A stretch of 64,000 nt of DNA from Klebsiella variicola (GTDB taxonomy: Bacteria > Pseudomonadota > Gammaproteobacteria > Enterobacterales > Enterobacteriaceae). Location of the stretch: NCBI RefSeq assembly GCF_000828055.2, contig NZ_CP010523.2, forward strand, positions 3,968,001-4,032,000, read 5' to 3'. Numbering within the stretch: position 1 is the first letter of the stretch; every line of letters starts with the position of its first letter. The position numbers were made by a program, and so were the translations under genes. The notes under the pieces are model-generated. The model made no database searches, was not told where the DNA came from, and saw only the letters and a list, made by a program, of their open reading frames with translations. Shown one piece after another: positions 52,953 through 62,003 of the stretch.

Positions 52953-55181
52953 ATGAATAACAGGATCAAATCCCTGGCCTTGCTGGTCAATCTGGGAATT
53001 TACGGGGTTGCTTTTCCGTTAAGCGCAGCGGAAACCGCCACCGACGATAAAAACAGCGCTGCTGAAGAGACCATGGTGGTCACCGCCGCCGAGCAGAATC
53101 TGCAGGCGCCGGGCGTCTCCACCATCACCGCCGATGAGATCCGCAAACGCCCGCCAGCGCGCGACGTCTCGGAGATCATTCGCACCATGCCGGGGGTCAA
53201 CCTGACCGGCAACTCCACCAGCGGCCAGCGCGGCAATAACCGCCAGATTGATATCCGCGGCATGGGTCCGGAAAACACCCTGATCCTGATCGATGGCAAG
53301 CCGGTCACCAGCCGCAATTCCGTGCGCCTTGGCTGGCGCGGCGAGCGCGACACCCGCGGCGACACCAGCTGGGTGCCGCCGGAGATGATCGAACGCATCG
53401 AAGTGATCCGCGGCCCGGCCGCCGCCCGCTACGGCAACGGCGCCGCCGGCGGGGTGGTGAATATCATCACCAAAAAAACCGGCGATGAGTGGCACGGCTC
53501 ATGGAACACCTATATGAACGCCCCGGAGCACAAGGATGAAGGCTCCACCAAACGCACTAACTTCAGCCTCAGCGGCCCGCTGGGCGGCGATTTCAGCTTC
53601 CGTCTGTTCGGTAACCTCGACAAAACGCAGGCCGACGCCTGGGATATCAACCAGGGCCATCAGTCCGAACGTACCGGGATCTATGCCGACACCCTGCCTG
53701 CCGGGCGCGAAGGGGTACAAAATAAAAACATCGATGGTCTGGTGCGCTGGGAATTCGCCCCGATGCAGTCGCTGGAGTTTGAAGCCGGCTACAGCCGCCA
53801 GGGCAACCTCTACGCCGGCGACACCCAGAACACCAACTCCAACGACCTGGTGAAAGAGAACTACGGTAAAGAGACCAACCGTCTGTACCGCAACACCTAC
53901 TCGGTCACCTGGAACGGCGCCTGGGACAACGGGGTGACCACCAGCAACTGGGCGCAGTACGAGCGCACCCGCAACTCGCGCAAAGGCGAAGGCCTGGCCG
54001 GGGGCACCGAGGGGATCTTTAACAGCAACCAGTTCACGGATATCGATCTGGCGGATGTGATGCTGCACAGCGAAGTCAGCATCCCGTTCGACTATCTGGT
54101 TAATCAGAACCTGACGCTGGGCAGCGAGTGGAACCAGCAGCGGATGAAGGATAACGCCTCCAACACCCAGGCGCTGTCGGGCGGCACCATCCCGGGCTAC
54201 GACAGCACTGGCCGCAGCCCGTACTCGCAGGCGGAAATCTTCTCGCTGTTCGCTGAGAACAACATGGAGCTGACCGACACCACCATGCTGACCCCGGCGC
54301 TGCGTTTCGATCACCACAGCATCGTCGGCAATAACTGGAGCCCGTCCCTCAACCTGTCGCAGGGCCTGTGGGACGACTTTACGCTGAAGATGGGCATCGC
54401 CCGCGCCTATAAAGCGCCGAGCCTGTATCAGACCAACCCGAACTACATTCTCTACAGTAAAGGCCAGGGCTGCTACGCCAGTAAAGACGGCTGCTATCTG
54501 CAGGGGAATGAAGATTTAAAAGCCGAGACCAGCATCAACAAAGAGATTGGCCTCGAGTTTAAACGCGACGGCTGGCTGGCGGGCGTCACCTGGTTCCGCA
54601 ACGACTACCGCAACAAAATTGAAGCGGGCTATGCCCCGGTCTATCAAAACAATAAAGGTACCGATCTCTATCAGTGGGAAAACGTGCCGAAAGCGGTGGT
54701 GGAAGGTCTGGAGGGGACGTTGAACGTCCCGGTGAGCGAGACCGTGAACTGGACCAACAACATCACCTATATGCTGCAGAGTAAGAACAAAGAGACCGGC
54801 GATCGTCTGTCGATTATCCCGGAATACACGCTGAACTCCACCCTGAGCTGGCAGGTTCGCGATGACGTTTCGCTGCAGTCGACCTTCACCTGGTACGGCA
54901 AGCAGGAGCCGAAGAAGTACAACTACAAGGGTCAACCGGTTACCGGCAGCGAGAAGAACGAGGTCAGCCCTTACAGCATCCTCGGCCTGAGCGCGACCTG
55001 GGACGTCACCAAATACGTCAGTCTGACCGGCGGCGTGGATAACGTCTTCGACAAGCGCCACTGGCGCGCGGGCAACGCCCAGACCACCGGGGGCGCCACC
55101 GGTACGATGTACGGTGCCGGCGCCGAGACCTATAACGAATCGGGCCGCACCTGGTATATGAGCGTCAACACCCACTTCTGA
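52953..55181 (+). CDS. fepA: TonB-dependent ferric enterobactin receptor FepA
   Basis: Outer-membrane receptor of 742 aa. Signal peptide ends near SAAET. The TonB box EETMVVTAAEQ is close to the mature N terminus. The plug domain runs to about residue 175 (IDIRGMGPENTLILIDG, GPAAARYGNGAAGGVVNIITK), and the 22-strand barrel ends in the usual terminal Phe (SVNTHF). It imports ferric enterobactin using TonB-ExbBD energy. Divergent from fes and upstream of entD. Length and order match the enterobacterial locus. Confidence 0.98.
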   Translation: MNNRIKSLALLVNLGIYGVAFPLSAAETATDDKNSAAEETMVVTAAEQNLQAPGVSTITADEIRKRPPARDVSEIIRTMPGVNLTGNSTSGQRGNNRQIDIRGMGPENTLILIDGKPVTSRNSVRLGWRGERDTRGDTSWVPPEMIERIEVIRGPAAARYGNGAAGGVVNIITKKTGDEWHGSWNTYMNAPEHKDEGSTKRTNFSLSGPLGGDFSFRLFGNLDKTQADAWDINQGHQSERTGIYADTLPAGREGVQNKNIDGLVRWEFAPMQSLEFEAGYSRQGNLYAGDTQNTNSNDLVKENYGKETNRLYRNTYSVTWNGAWDNGVTTSNWAQYERTRNSRKGEGLAGGTEGIFNSNQFTDIDLADVMLHSEVSIPFDYLVNQNLTLGSEWNQQRMKDNASNTQALSGGTIPGYDSTGRSPYSQAEIFSLFAENNMELTDTTMLTPALRFDHHSIVGNNWSPSLNLSQGLWDDFTLKMGIARAYKAPSLYQTNPNYILYSKGQGCYASKDGCYLQGNEDLKAETSINKEIGLEFKRDGWLAGVTWFRNDYRNKIEAGYAPVYQNNKGTDLYQWENVPKAVVEGLEGTLNVPVSETVNWTNNITYMLQSKNKETGDRLSIIPEYTLNSTLSWQVRDDVSLQSTFTWYGKQEPKKYNYKGQPVTGSEKNEVSPYSILGLSATWDVTKYVSLTGGVDNVFDKRHWRAGNAQTTGGATGTMYGAGAETYNESGRTWYMSVNTHF

Positions 55182-55196
55182 TAGCGGCTTCTCCCT

Positions 55197-55225
55197 CCCC
55201 CGCCCTTGCTGGACAAAGGGCGGGG
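55197..55225 (+). terminator. hairpin between fepA and entD
   Basis: CCCCGCCCTT (55197-55206 region) pairs perfectly with AAGGGCGGGG (55216-55225). The stem is strong but has no following T-run. entD starts only 23 bp later, so partial read-through into entD is likely. Confidence 0.45.
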
Positions 55226-55247
55226 CCAACCGCGGTAACCTTACCCT

Positions 55248-55877
55248 ATGCGCCACCATCACACCGCTTTGCCGCTGGCCGGCTATACCATCCAGCAGGT
55301 CGAATTCGACCCGGCGACTTTCCAGCCTGAAGATCTGTTCTGGCTGCCCTATCACGCCAGTCTGAGCGGCTGGGGCCGCAAGCGGCAGGCGGAGCACCTG
55401 GCCGGACGCATCGCCGCGGTATACGCCCTGCGCGAGGTGGGGGAGAAACAGCCTCCCGCCATCAGCGACCAGCGCCAGCCGCTGTGGCCCACGCCCTGGT
55501 TCGGTAGCATCAGCCACTGCGCCCAGCGCGCGCTGGCGGTGATCGCCGATCGGCCGGTGGGCGTCGATATTGAGCGCCGGTTTACCCCCCAGATGGCGGC
55601 GGAGCTGGAGGACAGCATTATCAGTCCGACGGAAAAAACAGCGCTGCTGCGCAGCGGCCTGCCCTTCCCGCTGGCGCTGACGCTGGCGTTTTCGGCAAAA
55701 GAGAGTGGGTTTAAGGCGACGCCTGCGGCAAATCAGCGCGCGCTGGGGTTCGCCGATTTTCAGATCGTGGACATAACGGCAAGCACCTTAGCGCTTGAGT
55801 TTGCGGAGCAACGCTATCCCTTGCACTGGATAGCGTCGGAGGAGCAGGTCATCACGCTTTGCGCATTGCAGCAGTAA
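55248..55877 (+). CDS. entD: enterobactin phosphopantetheinyl transferase EntD
   Basis: Sfp-type 4'-phosphopantetheinyl transferase of 209 aa. It arms the carrier domains of EntB and EntF with the phosphopantetheine arm of CoA. Diagnostic motifs are GVDIERRF, with its Mg-binding Asp and Glu, and FSAKESGFKA. It lies 66 bp after fepA on the same strand and is convergent with the transketolase genes. Confidence 0.97.
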   Translation: MRHHHTALPLAGYTIQQVEFDPATFQPEDLFWLPYHASLSGWGRKRQAEHLAGRIAAVYALREVGEKQPPAISDQRQPLWPTPWFGSISHCAQRALAVIADRPVGVDIERRFTPQMAAELEDSIISPTEKTALLRSGLPFPLALTLAFSAKESGFKATPAANQRALGFADFQIVDITASTLALEFAEQRYPLHWIASEEQVITLCALQQ

Positions 55878-55904
55878 ACGCCCGCGCTTCACGCGACGGG
55901 CGTT
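55877..55904. terminator. bidirectional hairpin between entD and the transketolase operon
   Basis: AACGCCCG (55877-55884) and CGGGCGTT (55897-55904) form a perfect stem with inner CGC pairing. It sits in the 34-bp gap between converging genes, the expected place for a shared terminator. Confidence 0.5.
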
Positions 55905-55911
55905 CAGTCCA

Positions 55912-56847
55912 TCAGCCCCGTTTTTGCACCAGGGCAACGATGGCGGCGGCATCAAACCCGTGGTACTGGCGCATCCAGCCGCGATCGGCGGCGGCGGCGT
56001 ACTCCCCGTCCGGGATCCCCAACCGCTGCAGGGCAATGCCCACCCCCGCTTCCGCCAGCACCTCCGCCACCAGGCTACCCAACCCACCGTTGACGTTATG
56101 CTCTTCGACGGTGATCACTGAGCCACACGGCCGGAGCGCCGCCAGCAGCGCCGCGGTATCGCAGGGGCGGATCGACGGCACGCTGACCACTTTCGCCTGG
56201 ATACCGAGGTCGGCAAGCTGCTGCGCCGCCTCCACCACTTCATGCACCGTCGAACCGGTGGCCACCAGCGCGACGTCCTCGCCTTCGCGCAGGGTCAACA
56301 CGGCGCCGGGAACAAAGCGATACGACTCGTCAAGCAGCTCCGGCAGCGCCTTGCCATCGAGACGAATATAGACCGGGCCCTGATAAGCAAGAGCATAGTC
56401 GATGATCTGCCGACATTCGCGCGGCGTGGAGGGGGCGAAGATCTGGATATTGCCAAAGCCGCGCATCACCGCCAGATCGTCAATGGCATGGTGGGTGCTG
56501 GCCAGCGGGCCGTAGCTGGCTCCGGCGTTAAGGCCGAACAGCTTGACGTTGGTGTTGTTGTAGCAGACATCCACTTTGATTTGCTCATTGGCCCGCGAGA
56601 TAAGAAACGGCGCGGCGTTACAGGTCACCGCCACTTTGCCGCCCAGCGCCAGACCGGCGGCGGTGCCGACCATGCTCTGCTCAGCGATGCCGACGTTCAC
56701 CAGCCGACCGGGAAACTGCTTAATAAAGGGGGCGATTTTAGCCGTCGACGTGGAGTCGGCCACCACCGGCACCAGATCGACACCACTTTCCACGGCGGCG
56801 ATAAAGGCCTCGACCATGACGTTAGCCAGGTGTTCTGTATTACTCAT
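55912..56847 (-). CDS. transketolase-like enzyme, C-terminal subunit
   Basis: Protein of 311 aa corresponding to the pyrimidine-binding and C-terminal domains of transketolase. Marks include the ThDP-activating Glu region in NVGIAEQSMVGTAAGLAL and PVYIRLDGKALPEL. The partner subunit is encoded directly upstream, and the two overlap by 8 bp, which suggests tight coupling and a heteromeric enzyme. Split transketolases occur in pathways for unusual sugars, including the apulose-4-phosphate transketolase pair of D-apiose catabolism. Which donor or acceptor is used here is not visible. Confidence 0.88.
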   Translation of the reverse strand: MSNTEHLANVMVEAFIAAVESGVDLVPVVADSTSTAKIAPFIKQFPGRLVNVGIAEQSMVGTAAGLALGGKVAVTCNAAPFLISRANEQIKVDVCYNNTNVKLFGLNAGASYGPLASTHHAIDDLAVMRGFGNIQIFAPSTPRECRQIIDYALAYQGPVYIRLDGKALPELLDESYRFVPGAVLTLREGEDVALVATGSTVHEVVEAAQQLADLGIQAKVVSVPSIRPCDTAALLAALRPCGSVITVEEHNVNGGLGSLVAEVLAEAGVGIALQRLGIPDGEYAAAADRGWMRQYHGFDAAAIVALVQKRG

Positions 56848-57670
56848 CTTTCAGTTCCTCCAGCGCCAGAGCGATCTCTTCGCCTTTCGGCACCCGGTGG
56901 TGCCACTCCGGGCGCCCCTGGATAAAGGAGATCCCCGCGCCTTTCGTGGTGTTGGCAATAATAACGTTCGGTTTACCGTTCTGCTGTAGCCCCTCGATGG
57001 CCGCGACCACCGAGGCCATGTCGTTACCCTGGCACTCGCTGACTTCCATACCGAAGGCGCGCCATTTATCGGCCAGCGGATCGGTATTCATGATTTCGCG
57101 CGTCGGCCCGGCCAGCTGGAGGTTGTTCTTATCATTAATAATGACCAGGTTATCCAGACCGTAGTGCGCCGCCGCCAGGGCGGCTTCCCAGTTACTGCCT
57201 TCCGCCAGTTCGCCGTCGCCGGTGATCAAAAAAATGCGGCGGGTGCTGTTGCTTTTCTTCGCGGCCAGCGCCAGCCCCACCGCAACAGGCAAACCGTGAC
57301 CCAGCGCGCCGGTGTTCAGCTCGATGCCCGGCGTTTTCTGCCGCACCGGGTGGCCGGGGAGATGGGAGTTGGCATGCTGGTAGGTCTCCAGCCACTCGAC
57401 CGGGAAGAATCCCGCTTCCGCCAGGACGCAGTAGTAGCAGCCCACCGCGTGGCCTTTCGACTGGATGTAGATATCGCGCTGCGGGTCGTCGAGCCGGTCC
57501 GGCGCGACGTTAAGGACGCGGAAATAGAGCGCGGTTAACAGTTCGACCTGCGAAAGGTCTGCCCCGGTGTGGCCGCCGGCCGGACTATTGGCGTTTAAGC
57601 GCACAATATGGCGCCGCACCGCGCGGGCTTTACGCTCCAGCGTCTGAATATCATATCTGTAGGGATTCAT
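56840..57670 (-). CDS. transketolase-like enzyme, N-terminal (ThDP-binding) subunit
   Basis: Protein of 276 aa corresponding to the ThDP-diphosphate-binding domain. The motif GDGELAEGSNWEAALAAA...INDKNN holds the GDG...N metal-binding pattern. HTGADLSQVELLTALYF and the GxLGHGLP segment (GALGHGLPVAVG) are typical of transketolases. First gene of the two-gene operon. It starts next to two GAAT...ATTC-type operator candidates. Divergent from the SorC-type regulator. Confidence 0.9.
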   Translation of the reverse strand: MNPYRYDIQTLERKARAVRRHIVRLNANSPAGGHTGADLSQVELLTALYFRVLNVAPDRLDDPQRDIYIQSKGHAVGCYYCVLAEAGFFPVEWLETYQHANSHLPGHPVRQKTPGIELNTGALGHGLPVAVGLALAAKKSNSTRRIFLITGDGELAEGSNWEAALAAAHYGLDNLVIINDKNNLQLAGPTREIMNTDPLADKWRAFGMEVSECQGNDMASVVAAIEGLQQNGKPNVIIANTTKGAGISFIQGRPEWHHRVPKGEEIALALEELKDE

Positions 57671-57681
57671 TTCACACCTCT

Positions 57682-57711
57682 GAATTTATTTTCAGCATGG
57701 AATATTTATTC
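57682..57711. promoter_or_regulatory. two operator-like repeats before the transketolase operon
   Basis: GAATTTATTTTC (57682-57693) and GAATATTTATTC (57700-57711) are imperfect versions of the palindrome GAATATATATTC found at 57843 and 59216. They start 12 bp upstream of the transketolase start and probably bind the SorC-type regulator. Confidence 0.5.
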
Positions 57712-57840
57712 CAGCAAGGACTAAAAAAACCAGATATCCCCATGCCGGGTGGTAAGCCTTCTGCCACAGCGCCCTACTCAGGAACATTCTGCCTCCCGCT
57801 CCAGGCGAAGCCCGGATAAACACATTGACTCGAAATCGCC

Positions 57841-57856
57841 TTGAATATATATTCAA
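57841..57856. promoter_or_regulatory. perfect 16-bp palindrome in the regulator/transketolase gap
   Basis: TTGAATATATATTCAA is a perfect palindrome in the 374-bp divergent region. Its core GAATATATATTC recurs exactly at 59216-59227 before the FGGY kinase gene. The rest of the region holds AT-rich sequence and a weak CRP-like site near 57930-57945 (TCACA half perfect). No additional gene is seen. Confidence 0.6.
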
Positions 57857-58044
57857 TAATGATTCTTTATTCGATTATGGCCTGGCTGTTTTGTTTTTGT
57901 CCATAGTCGATTTTGAGGATTGGCAAAAGTTAGACGCCTGTCACACTTAAGTCTGATTTTTTTTCGCGTATGATAAAAGTCACTACGATAATGGCTGCAG
58001 CTAACCGCCTGAAGAAAGGCGATAAATGATTTTCGAGGATTAAT

Positions 58045-58995
58045 ATGGCTAAGCAGGATGAACAACGGCTATTGGTTAAGATTGCCACGCTTTACTATCT
58101 GGAAGGACGAAAGCAGTCTGATATCGCCCAACTTCTCTCGCTGTCTCAGTCATTTGTCTCCCGCGCCATTACCCGCTGCCAGAAAGAAGGCGTCGTCAAG
58201 ATCAGCGTCGTTCAGCCGTCCAACATCTTTCTGAAGCTCGAAAAAGGGCTTGAGGATCGCTACGGCCTTAAGCAGGCGGTGGTGGTGGATACCGAGGAAG
58301 AGGCCAGCGATCATACCATCAAGCGGGCGATTGGCTCCGCTGCCGCCCACTATCTGGAAACCCGGCTGCGGCCAAAAGATCTGATTGGCGTCTCCTCGTG
58401 GAGCTCAACCATTCGCGCGATGGTCGATGAAGTTCATGCGCAAAACCTGAAAGCCAGCGGCGTGATCCAGCTGCTGGGCGGCGTCGGGCCAAACGGTAAC
58501 GTGCAGGCGACGATTCTTACCCAGACCCTCGCCCAGCGCCTGAATTGCGACGCCTGGCTGCTGCCGTCACAGAGCATCGAGGGATCCATGGAGGAGCGCA
58601 ACCGGCTGCTGGCCAGCAAAGATGTCGCTGACGTGGTGTCGCGCTTTGATGAAGTGGATATCGCCATCGTCGGCATCGGCATTCTCGAACCCTCCCAACT
58701 GCTGAAAACCTCCGGTAACTACTATCACGAAGATATGCTGCAGGTGCTGGCGGCGCGCGGCGCGGTGGGTGATATCTGCCTGCACTACTACGACAAAAAC
58801 GGCCATCCGGTGTTACGCGATGATGAAGATCCGGTGATCGGTATGGCGCTGGAGAAGGTCAAAAAATGCCCGAACGTGGTCGCGCTGGCCGGCGGTACCG
58901 ATAAAGTCGCGGCCATCAAAGGCGCCCTCACCGGCGGCTACATTGATGTTTTAATCACCGATTATCCTACCGCTCGCATGCTGGTTAGCGACTAA
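58045..58995 (+). CDS. SorC-family transcriptional regulator
   Basis: Regulator of 316 aa in the SorC/DeoR-like sugar-binding group. The N-terminal HTH is YLEGRKQSDIAQLLSLSQSFVSRAI (about 17-41). The effector domain begins near residue 55 and contains DLIGVSSWSSTIRAMV and GVGPNGNVQATILTQTLAQRL, the sugar-phosphate-binding type fold. Such regulators respond to a phosphorylated sugar made by the pathway. It sits between the transketolase operon and the kinase/transporter operon, both of which carry GAATATATATTC-type palindromes. It is the likely binder of these sites. Confidence 0.9.
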   Translation: MAKQDEQRLLVKIATLYYLEGRKQSDIAQLLSLSQSFVSRAITRCQKEGVVKISVVQPSNIFLKLEKGLEDRYGLKQAVVVDTEEEASDHTIKRAIGSAAAHYLETRLRPKDLIGVSSWSSTIRAMVDEVHAQNLKASGVIQLLGGVGPNGNVQATILTQTLAQRLNCDAWLLPSQSIEGSMEERNRLLASKDVADVVSRFDEVDIAIVGIGILEPSQLLKTSGNYYHEDMLQVLAARGAVGDICLHYYDKNGHPVLRDDEDPVIGMALEKVKKCPNVVALAGGTDKVAAIKGALTGGYIDVLITDYPTARMLVSD

Positions 58996-59022
58996 CCTGC
59001 CGCGCTGCTTTTCCTCACTGCC

Positions 59023-59051
59023 GCCCTGACGTGCTTTTTTAGCTTCAGGGC
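59023..59051 (+). terminator. possible terminator after the SorC-type gene
   Basis: GCCCTGA (59023-59029) pairs with TCAGGGC (59045-59051) around a 15-nt loop that itself contains six T residues. No T-run follows the stem, so efficiency is doubtful. Confidence 0.35.
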
Positions 59052-59113
59052 TGGCTCTGTTAATGCATTTAAATTCAATCAGTTAATCAACCACTCCAGC
59101 CGCCAACTGCCGC

Positions 59114-59131
59114 TTTCGCCGATCGGCGAAA
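59114..59131. promoter_or_regulatory. perfect 18-bp palindrome upstream of the kinase operon
   Basis: TTTCGCCGATCGGCGAAA is a perfect palindrome that directly abuts a CRP-like site. It does not resemble the AT-rich GAATATATATTC element, so a different regulator or an RNA hairpin is possible. Confidence 0.45.
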
Positions 59132-59147
59132 TGTGATTGCCAGCACA
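59132..59147 (+). promoter_or_regulatory. CRP site upstream of the kinase/transporter operon
   Basis: TGTGA-TTGCCA-GCACA matches the CRP consensus at 9 of 10 half-site positions with the right spacing. It is about 200 bp before the kinase start. Catabolite control of a sugar operon would be expected. Confidence 0.6.
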
Positions 59148-59207
59148 ATTGATGATTTTTCCGGTAGCCCGTCACCGGGTTTGTGGCTTAAGGTATCAAA
59201 TAAATAA

Positions 59208-59232
59208 TCACTATCGAATATATATTCAGTGA
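59208..59232. promoter_or_regulatory. operator-like palindrome before the FGGY kinase gene
   Basis: The core GAATATATATTC (59216-59227) is identical to that at 57843-57854, and is flanked by TCACT (59208-59212) and AGTGA (59228-59232) as outer inverted arms. It lies about 115 bp before the kinase start and downstream of the CRP-like site. The remaining 348-bp gap holds no gene. Confidence 0.6.
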
Positions 59233-59344
59233 TTAAAAAGATGATAACGAAATGTCACAACATGGCCTGCACAGACGCAGGAGACGGTGGGAGATATTCC
59301 TCGTCTTCGCGGTTCCAGGACACCGAGTGACCGAGGAGAGCACG

Positions 59345-60865
59345 ATGCAGGCGACAGCAAAAGAGTTCATCATTGCCCTGGATGAAGGCACCACCAACGC
59401 CAAAGCGGTGGTGCTGGATAGCCGGGGCAAAGTTATCGTCAAATTCTCGCAGCCGCTGGCGATCCAAACGCCGCGCGACGGCTGGGTGGAGCAATCGGGC
59501 GAAGCGCTGGTGACCGCCTCACTGACGGTGATCGCCAGCGCGGTGGCCCACGTTGGCGCGGAAAACGTCGCCGCGCTGGCCATCAGCAACCAGCGGGAAA
59601 CCGCCATCGGCTGGTATCGCGACAGCGGTGAACCGATTAACGCGGCGATCACCTGGCAATGCACCCGCAGCGCCGCGTTCTGCGACACACTGCGTCACGA
59701 TCGCCAGGAACAGCACATTAAGCGTGCCACCGGCCTGCCAATCGCCCCGCTGTTCTCGGCCTCCAAAATGCGCTGGCTGCTGGATGCGACTGTCGATGGC
59801 CACCTGCGTGCCGAACGCGGTGAGATTTGCCTCGGCACCATCGACAGCTGGCTGCTGTGGAATCTGACCGCTGGAGAAGCCTTCTGCTGCGACTACTCCA
59901 ATGCCGCCCGCACCCAGCTGCTGAACCTGCACCGCGGCGAGTGGGACGACGAGATGCTGACGCTGTTCGGCATTCCGCGCGCGGCGTTGCCGGACATTAA
60001 ACCGTCGAGCGGCCTCTTCGGCCATACCAAAGGACTGGCCGCCATTCCGGACGGTATTCCGATCATGGCGATGATCGGCGACTCCCACGCGGCACTGTTC
60101 GGCCACGCGCTCGGCGAGGCAGGCTGCGTCAAAGCCACCTACGGCACCGGCTCTTCGGTCATGGCCCCGGTCAAATCGGCGAAGTGCGATATCGACGCGC
60201 TGGCGACCACTGTCGCCTGGCACGATGGCGACCAGCTGGTGTGGGGCCTGGAAGGGAATATTCCTCACACCGGCGATGCCGTCGCCTGGATGGCGGACAG
60301 CACCGGCCTGAGCGAACTCTCTGCCGCCGAGCTGGCCCATGAGCTGAATACCCTCCCCGCCTCCGTCGACTCAACCCTCGGGGTCTACTTCGTGCCGGCG
60401 CTGACCGGTCTTGGCGCCCCCTGGTGGGACGACAGCGCCCGCGGCGTGATTTGCGGCCTGAGTCGCGGGGTGAAACGCGCGCATCTGATCCGTGCGGCGC
60501 TGGAGTCCATCACCTATCAGATAGCCGACGTGGTGGTGGCGATGCGTCAGCATGAGGAGTTCACCCTGACGGCGTTGATGGTGGACGGCGGGCCGACCAA
60601 CAATGACTGGCTGATGCAATACCAGGCCGATCTGCTCGGCTGCCCGGTGATGCGCAGCGACGTGCCGGAGCTGTCCGCCATCGGCGCGGCGTTGCTGGCG
60701 CGCAAAGCGCTCCATCCGGGGTCGACCGCCGATCTGCAGGCCTTCTTAACCGAACACAGCACCTTTCAGCCCGACATGGCCCGCCACCAGCGCTTACAAA
60801 CGCGCTGGCAGGAGTGGCGCCATGCGGTCGACCGAACATTATGGAAACCGGACTCGCCAGCCTGA
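59345..60865 (+). CDS. FGGY-family sugar kinase (glycerol-kinase-like)
   Basis: Kinase of 506 aa. The start at 59345 gives MQATAKEFIIALDEGTTNAKAVVLD with a normal phosphate-binding motif. An ATG at 59252 would add 31 unlikely residues. Further marks are AISNQRETAIGW, CLGTIDSWLLWNLT, ATYGTGSSVMAP and the C-terminal MVDGGPTNNDWLMQYQADLLGCPV. It resembles glycerol kinase in layout, but the substrate loop WVEQSGEALV and ITWQCTRSAAFC differ from glycerol kinase. It is followed on the same strand by a sugar ABC importer and faces a split transketolase. A ketopentose or apulose-like substrate is plausible, not proven. Confidence 0.85.
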   Translation: MQATAKEFIIALDEGTTNAKAVVLDSRGKVIVKFSQPLAIQTPRDGWVEQSGEALVTASLTVIASAVAHVGAENVAALAISNQRETAIGWYRDSGEPINAAITWQCTRSAAFCDTLRHDRQEQHIKRATGLPIAPLFSASKMRWLLDATVDGHLRAERGEICLGTIDSWLLWNLTAGEAFCCDYSNAARTQLLNLHRGEWDDEMLTLFGIPRAALPDIKPSSGLFGHTKGLAAIPDGIPIMAMIGDSHAALFGHALGEAGCVKATYGTGSSVMAPVKSAKCDIDALATTVAWHDGDQLVWGLEGNIPHTGDAVAWMADSTGLSELSAAELAHELNTLPASVDSTLGVYFVPALTGLGAPWWDDSARGVICGLSRGVKRAHLIRAALESITYQIADVVVAMRQHEEFTLTALMVDGGPTNNDWLMQYQADLLGCPVMRSDVPELSAIGAALLARKALHPGSTADLQAFLTEHSTFQPDMARHQRLQTRWQEWRHAVDRTLWKPDSPA

Positions 60866-61024
60866 CCGCCAGACTGCGCGACGACACGCATTCACTTATC
60901 ACAGGAGAAACCCGGCCCATAACGATATCGCTATCCCCGAATACATCAGGGGAAATTTCAGACCGTAAAAGCCTGCCCGCTCAGGGGCTCATTTGTTCGA
61001 ATATAAAAATACAGGAACAGAGTC

Positions 61025-61960
61025 ATGAAATTACGTATAACCCTTTTAACCGCTGCTACCCTGACCGCCTTCTCCTTTGCCGCGCACGCCGCGGAGAAAG
61101 GCACCATTATGATCATGGTCAACTCGCTGGATAACCCGTATTACGCCTCGGAAGCCAAAGGCGCCAGCGAAAAAGCCCAGGCGCTCGGCTATAAAACCAC
61201 CGTGCTGTCCCATGGCGAAGATGTCAAAAAGCAGAATGAGCTTATCGACACCGCGATTGGTAAAAAAGTGCAGGGCATTATTCTCGATAACGCTGATTCC
61301 ACCGCCAGCGTCGCCGCCATTGAAAAAGCCAAAAAAGCCGGCATTCCGGTGGTCTTAATTAACCGTGAAATTCCGGTTGATGATGTGGCGCTGGAACAAA
61401 TTACCCACAATAACTTCCAGGCCGGCTCTGAGGTCGCCAACGTCTTCGTGGAAAAAATGGCGGAGAAAGGCAAATACGCCGAGCTGACCTGCAACCTCGC
61501 CGATAATAACTGCGTCACCCGTTCTAAATCTTTCCATCAGGTCATTGACCAGTATCCGGATATGGTCAGCGTGGCGAAACAGGATGCCAAAGGCACCCTG
61601 ATCGACGGCAAACGCATCATGGACAGCATCCTGCAGGCTCACCCCGACGTGAAAGGCGTCATCTGTGGCAACGGGCCGGTAGCCCTCGGCGCGATTGCGG
61701 CGCTGAAAGCAGCCAACCGTAGCGATGTGATCGTCGTCGGCATCGACGGCAGCAACGATGAGCGCGACGCCGTGAAAGCCGGCACCCTGCAGGCAACCGT
61801 GATGCTGCAGGCGCAGGCCATCGCCGCTCAGGGCGTCACCGATCTGGATAACTACCTGCAAAAAGGCGAGAAGCCAGCGAAGCAGCGCGTGATGTTCCGC
61901 GGCATTCTGATTACCCAGGATAACGCCGATAAAGTCCAGGATTTCAACATTAAGTCCTGA
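61025..61960 (+). CDS. periplasmic sugar-binding protein (RbsB family)
   Basis: Binding protein of 311 aa with signal peptide RITLLTAATLTAFSFAAHAAEK. The mature start GTIMIMVNSLDNPYYASEAKGA is the typical RbsB opening. VQGIILDNADSTASVAAIEKA, IPVVLINREIPVDD and VVGIDGSNDERDAVKAG complete the family pattern. Two cysteines in LTCNLADNNCVTRS may form a disulfide, which is not usual in RbsB. Its gene is 159 bp after the kinase gene and precedes a DUF2291 lipoprotein and an RbsA-type ATPase. Confidence 0.92.
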   Translation: MKLRITLLTAATLTAFSFAAHAAEKGTIMIMVNSLDNPYYASEAKGASEKAQALGYKTTVLSHGEDVKKQNELIDTAIGKKVQGIILDNADSTASVAAIEKAKKAGIPVVLINREIPVDDVALEQITHNNFQAGSEVANVFVEKMAEKGKYAELTCNLADNNCVTRSKSFHQVIDQYPDMVSVAKQDAKGTLIDGKRIMDSILQAHPDVKGVICGNGPVALGAIAALKAANRSDVIVVGIDGSNDERDAVKAGTLQATVMLQAQAIAAQGVTDLDNYLQKGEKPAKQRVMFRGILITQDNADKVQDFNIKS

Positions 61961-62003
61961 GTTCGGGTGGTTGCGCCCCCGCGGGGGCGCAGAGGAGAGC
62001 ATT

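Noticed and set aside
59252-59344. An upstream ATG start for the FGGY kinase
   Set aside because: It would add 31 Arg-rich residues before the conserved DEGTTNAK motif, unlike other FGGY kinases. The ATG at 59345 gives the normal N terminus.
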